Below are positions 5,201 through 7,137 of a stretch of 7,137 bases of DNA, in pieces. The notes below the pieces were generated by a model that made no database searches, was not told the DNA's origin, and worked only from the letters and a program-made list of their open reading frames with translations. Numbering within the stretch: position 1 is the stretch's first letter; every line of letters starts with the position of its first letter. Made by a program: the position numbers and the translations under genes. This DNA comes from Candidatus Aminicenantota bacterium (GTDB taxonomy: Bacteria; Acidobacteriota; Aminicenantia; Aminicenantales; Aminicenantaceae). The stretch is taken from contig JAUWTR010000080.1 in assembly GCA_030614645.1 (NCBI GenBank), forward strand, positions 1 to 7,137, given 5' to 3'.

Positions 5201-5425
5201 TTAATCAATTTTAATATTAGTAATTTGTTTTCCGATTTTATCCCATAATTCAGCTGTTCTAATATCTTTTTTATGAATCTTCAGTGAAGTTGCTTGGATG
5301 AAGCAAATATCCTCTAATATCGATAGAACCATTCCAATCCCATGCTCGAGAACTAATGCATTGATAAAATCATAAATTATTCCCCTTGTCCTTATCGCCT
5401 CTTGAATTATTCTATTATCTTTCAT
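5201..5425 (-). CDS. Small helical protein of unknown function
   Basis: The 74-residue protein, starting MKDNRIIQEA, looks wholly helical, with segments near residues 15-45 and 53-70 and no membrane helix. The second half (ILEDIC...LKIHKKD...TAELWDKIGKQI) recalls a loose group of small uncharacterised proteins with a pattern like A-E-L-x-x-x-D-x-x-T-A-x-x-W-x-x-x-G; this is from memory and weak. ATG at 5425 follows AGGGGGG with a 3-nt gap. An in-frame ATG at 5482 lacks a ribosome site and would lie upstream of the predicted transcription start, so it was not used. The gene runs opposite to the 4517 gene, about 360 nt away, as a separate unit. No function can be assigned. Confidence 0.62.
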   Translation of the reverse strand: MKDNRIIQEAIRTRGIIYDFINALVLEHGIGMVLSILEDICFIQATSLKIHKKDIRTAELWDKIGKQITNIKID

Positions 5426-5461
5426 AATCCCCCCTGGAGAGAATAAAAGCTGACTTTTTAT

Positions 5462-5490
5462 AACATAGTGAAAATTTTCCATTTCGTCAA
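5462..5490 (-). promoter_or_regulatory. Putative sigma-70 promoter of the 5201-5425 gene
   Basis: On the minus strand TTGACG (5485-5490) and TATGTT (5462-5467) are spaced by 17 nt. A start near 5455 leaves a 30-nt leader to ATG 5425, including its G-rich ribosome site. This supports the shorter form of the protein. Confidence 0.45.
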
Positions 5491-5607
5491 TATTATAGTT
5501 AAAAAAAATATGGCTATAAGCAGCCTACTTATTGTTCCCTTGCGCTTATCCCCTAAACTCAAGGTCTCGATCCTGTTTCAAATGGTTGTGAACAATTCCT
5601 GAAATTT

Positions 5608-5784
5608 TCAGAGCAATGATAAAGATAATGTGTTAGCTATGATTTTATATCCTGCTTTTTTGCCTATTTTAAGTATATCGACAACGGAAGATGAAGCAAT
5701 GACTTGCCCCCCCTTTTGATTTTTCTGTGAGAAGAGTTGAGAAAGGAGAGAGGGAGAGAATCCTCCATTTGTCCTGCTCCCTTT
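5608..5784 (-). pseudogene. Open frame without start, interrupted near a G7 tract
   Basis: On the minus strand a 58-codon frame has no start codon before its final residues, but its middle (SSSVVDILKIGKKAGYKII) reads like real protein. An overlapping frame has ATG at 5768 (MEDSLPLSFL, preceded by AGGA) and meets it at the G7 run (5707-5713). One extra G would join the two into a protein of about 53 residues. It may be a decayed gene fragment, a phase-variable tract, a sequencing error, or chance. No similarity is recognised. The rest of 5491-5818 shows nothing I can support. Confidence 0.2.
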
Positions 5785-5818
5785 TTATAGCTTAACGGCG
5801 GCAACCATGTTAAACCCC

Positions 5819-5908
5819 TTAAAAATAGAATGAAGCAATCATGGTAAACTCCATAATAGTAATAAGGACAGCTATCATTATAACCGCTACTTTAGCTTTT
5901 AATTTCAT
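5819..5908 (-). CDS. Possible 29-residue single-pass membrane peptide
   Basis: On the minus strand ATG at 5908 opens a 29-codon frame ending in TAA. It starts MKLKAK, giving a positive N-terminus, and continues with about 23 mostly hydrophobic residues (VAVIMIAVLITIMEF and onward) broken by a single Glu near position 20. It ends with Tyr-Phe. AGGAAA lies about 5 nt upstream, and a TTGACA box is found at 5987-5992. The charge pattern predicts an inner-membrane helix with its N-terminus inside. Such peptides include toxins and small regulators of membrane proteins, but nothing here indicates which. In AT-rich DNA a short hydrophobic frame can arise by chance. Confidence 0.35.
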   Translation of the reverse strand: MKLKAKVAVIMIAVLITIMEFTMIASFYF

Positions 5909-5965
5909 TTCATTTTCCTATATTAATTTTAATATTAATTTATTATGTCTATAATCTCTATAAAA

Positions 5966-6016
5966 CCTATAATATTTATAATATATTGTCAAGTTAAATT
6001 ATAATTCTCTTATATA
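5966..6016. promoter_or_regulatory. AT-rich divergent promoter region with overlapping -35 boxes
   Basis: The 7-mer TTGTCAA (5986-5992) reads as TTGTCA on the plus strand and TTGACA on the minus strand. Leftward, TATAGG (5966-5971) is 15 nt away and faces the 29-residue frame. Rightward, TTATAT (6010-6015) is 18 nt away and faces the propeller lipoprotein, leaving a leader of about 150 nt. Within that leader, AAGCC-CT-GGCTT (6114-6125) is a short inverted repeat. The surrounding 80 nt are almost pure A/T, so box matches are easy by chance. Confidence 0.35.
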
Positions 6017-6173
6017 TAGACTTACAATAGAGTACAAAGGCCTGTCTTTTTTTGGAAGAAGGCAATCTTAAAATGAAAGAATCTCTTAAGCTGTATGGAA
6101 CCCAACTTCCCTAAAGCCCTGGCTTGCCTTGAATAAACATTTTGGAATAGAATAAAAATAGAAGGAGGGGATT

Positions 6174-7137
6174 ATGAGAAAAGGCCTATTTATTTTCTCA
6201 TTCATAGTTTTGATGATTTTGTCTGCTTGTAGTAAAAAACCTGAGAGTGCAGCCAGAGTTGAAATTATTGATGGCATTAAATACGTTCACAACACAGAAA
6301 TCCCTTTACATCCAAACAAAACAGTTACTTTTGAAGAAGATCTGTCAATTGGAGGAGAGGATGATGAAGGAAATATTGTTTTGTTTCGACCGTTGAGATT
6401 TATAGTGGACCAAAACGAGAATATATACATCACTGATAGTCAAGACCAAGTCATTAAAGTATTTGATCCTAACGGAAGATACATGTGGACTATTGGAGCT
6501 AAAGGAGAAGGCCCAGGAGAATTTAAATCTGTAAGATACCCAACATTTTTACCTGATGGACGGTTATTAGTGATGGATTCTTCGGCAAGAAGGATTAGCA
6601 TTTTCAATTCTTCCGGTGAATTCCTTGAAAGCTATCAATGGAAGAAACAGCTCGGGAGGCTTCAATTTGCCACAGACTCATCCTGTATTATAGCTGAATA
6701 TTTTTTTGAAGGAGATAATCCCCTTGAAGAGAGAAGGCTTAATATTAAGGAATATGATTTTAAGGGCAACGAGATCCGCTCATTTGGTGAGTTTGTACCC
6801 CAGGAGATGAAAATCCATGCTGAGAGGAACATCGCATTTGGCATCAGCGTGCCACACTCTCCTCAGTCAATTTTTGCTTCAGATCAAAAGCGGCAATGCT
6901 TGTATCACTGTTTGAATGATAAATACAATATTGAGGTGTTTGATAAAACTGGGAGGGTTTTCAAGATAATAGACCGCCCTTATGAGCCAGTTCCCTTTAC
7001 TAGTAAAGATGCCGAAGAATTCAGAGCCCGGTATGAAAATAGCCGAAATGAAAACATGAAAAAAATAGCGAAAAATATAACAATGCCACAAATAAAGGCT
7101 ATAACTCCACGTATGCTTGTGGATGACTTGGGTAATC
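6174..7137 (+). CDS. 6-bladed beta-propeller (NHL-like) lipoprotein, N-terminal part (runs off the right edge)
   Basis: ATG 6174 follows AGGAGG (6163-6168) by 5 nt, and the frame stays open for 321 codons to the window end. Residues 1-18 form a signal peptide with lipobox LSAC, the lipidated Cys at 19 and Ser at +2, which fits an outer-membrane or periplasm-facing lipoprotein. The segment VEIIDGIKYVHN, then PLHPNKTVTFEEDLSIG, precedes propeller blades. A clear NHL-type blade is seen around residues 80-120 (DQNENIYITDSQDQVIKVFD, GAKGEGPGEF), and the next has PDGRLLVMDSSARRISIFN. This closely resembles lipoproteins present in many copies in Candidatus Aminicenantes, usually about 350-400 residues, so most of the gene is here. 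Propellers of this kind usually bind ligands or proteins; no catalytic residues are claimed. The partner is unknown. Confidence 0.88.
   Translation, partial: MRKGLFIFSFIVLMILSACSKKPESAARVEIIDGIKYVHNTEIPLHPNKTVTFEEDLSIGGEDDEGNIVLFRPLRFIVDQNENIYITDSQDQVIKVFDPNGRYMWTIGAKGEGPGEFKSVRYPTFLPDGRLLVMDSSARRISIFNSSGEFLESYQWKKQLGRLQFATDSSCIIAEYFFEGDNPLEERRLNIKEYDFKGNEIRSFGEFVPQEMKIHAERNIAFGISVPHSPQSIFASDQKRQCLYHCLNDKYNIEVFDKTGRVFKIIDRPYEPVPFTSKDAEEFRARYENSRNENMKKIAKNITMPQIKAITPRMLVDDLGN

Noticed and set aside
5201..5482. Longer 93-residue form of the minus-strand small protein
   Set aside because: ATG 5482 has no ribosome site and lies upstream of the likely transcription start; ATG 5425 has both.
1..7137. 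CRISPR array, tRNA, rRNA, transposase or insertion sequence
   Set aside because: No regularly spaced repeats, cloverleaf, conserved rRNA segments or transposase-like frame seen on either strand.

Overview
The window looks like accessory DNA from an AT-rich, Gram-negative, probably uncultured bacterium. Two lipoprotein genes with clear lipoboxes imply an outer membrane. The beta-propeller lipoprotein at the right end strongly recalls the 6-bladed propeller lipoproteins expanded in Candidatus Aminicenantes, and the large PAS/GAF/LuxR regulator belongs to a type common there and in Desulfobacterota. The lineage call is from memory of these families and is only moderately sure. There is no tRNA, rRNA, CRISPR array, transposase or integrase.

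Layout. 1-198 (minus) is the 5' end of a DUF1254-type lipoprotein gene running off the left edge. 199-601 is non-coding, with a promoter for that gene, a long imperfect hairpin, and a promoter-like element ahead of the first small gene. 602-4843 (plus) is the core: two small Cys-rich proteins (602-940, 1093-1404), a 662-residue PAS-PAS-GAF-coiled-coil-LuxR regulator (1574-3562), a third zinc ribbon (3750-3941), a small GIY-YIG-like protein with a TTG start (4182-4484) and a fourth Cys-rich protein, also TTG (4517-4843). 4844-5200 holds a possible structured RNA. 5201-5425 (minus) is a small helical protein. 5491-6173 is mostly non-coding, with a possible 29-residue membrane peptide on the minus strand, a decayed or frameshifted reading frame at a G7 tract, and a divergent promoter region. 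6174-7137 (plus) is the propeller lipoprotein, cut off by the right edge.

How the parts may fit. Four small Cys-rich proteins surround one multi-sensor regulator that has a DNA-binding LuxR/NarL-type output and no kinase or receiver domain. Two of the small genes (602 and 3750) share a promoter-like element that includes a NarL-type heptamer, plus similar N-termini, so they look like paralogues under common control. The genes at 602 and 4517 share a four-Cys module, placed on opposite sides of a zinc ribbon. The regulator's translation start shows three coupled signals: a 28-codon upstream reading frame ending in an ATGA overlap, a strong Shine-Dalgarno, and a hairpin that buries it. The proposal that the regulator controls the Cys-rich genes is an inference from this arrangement.
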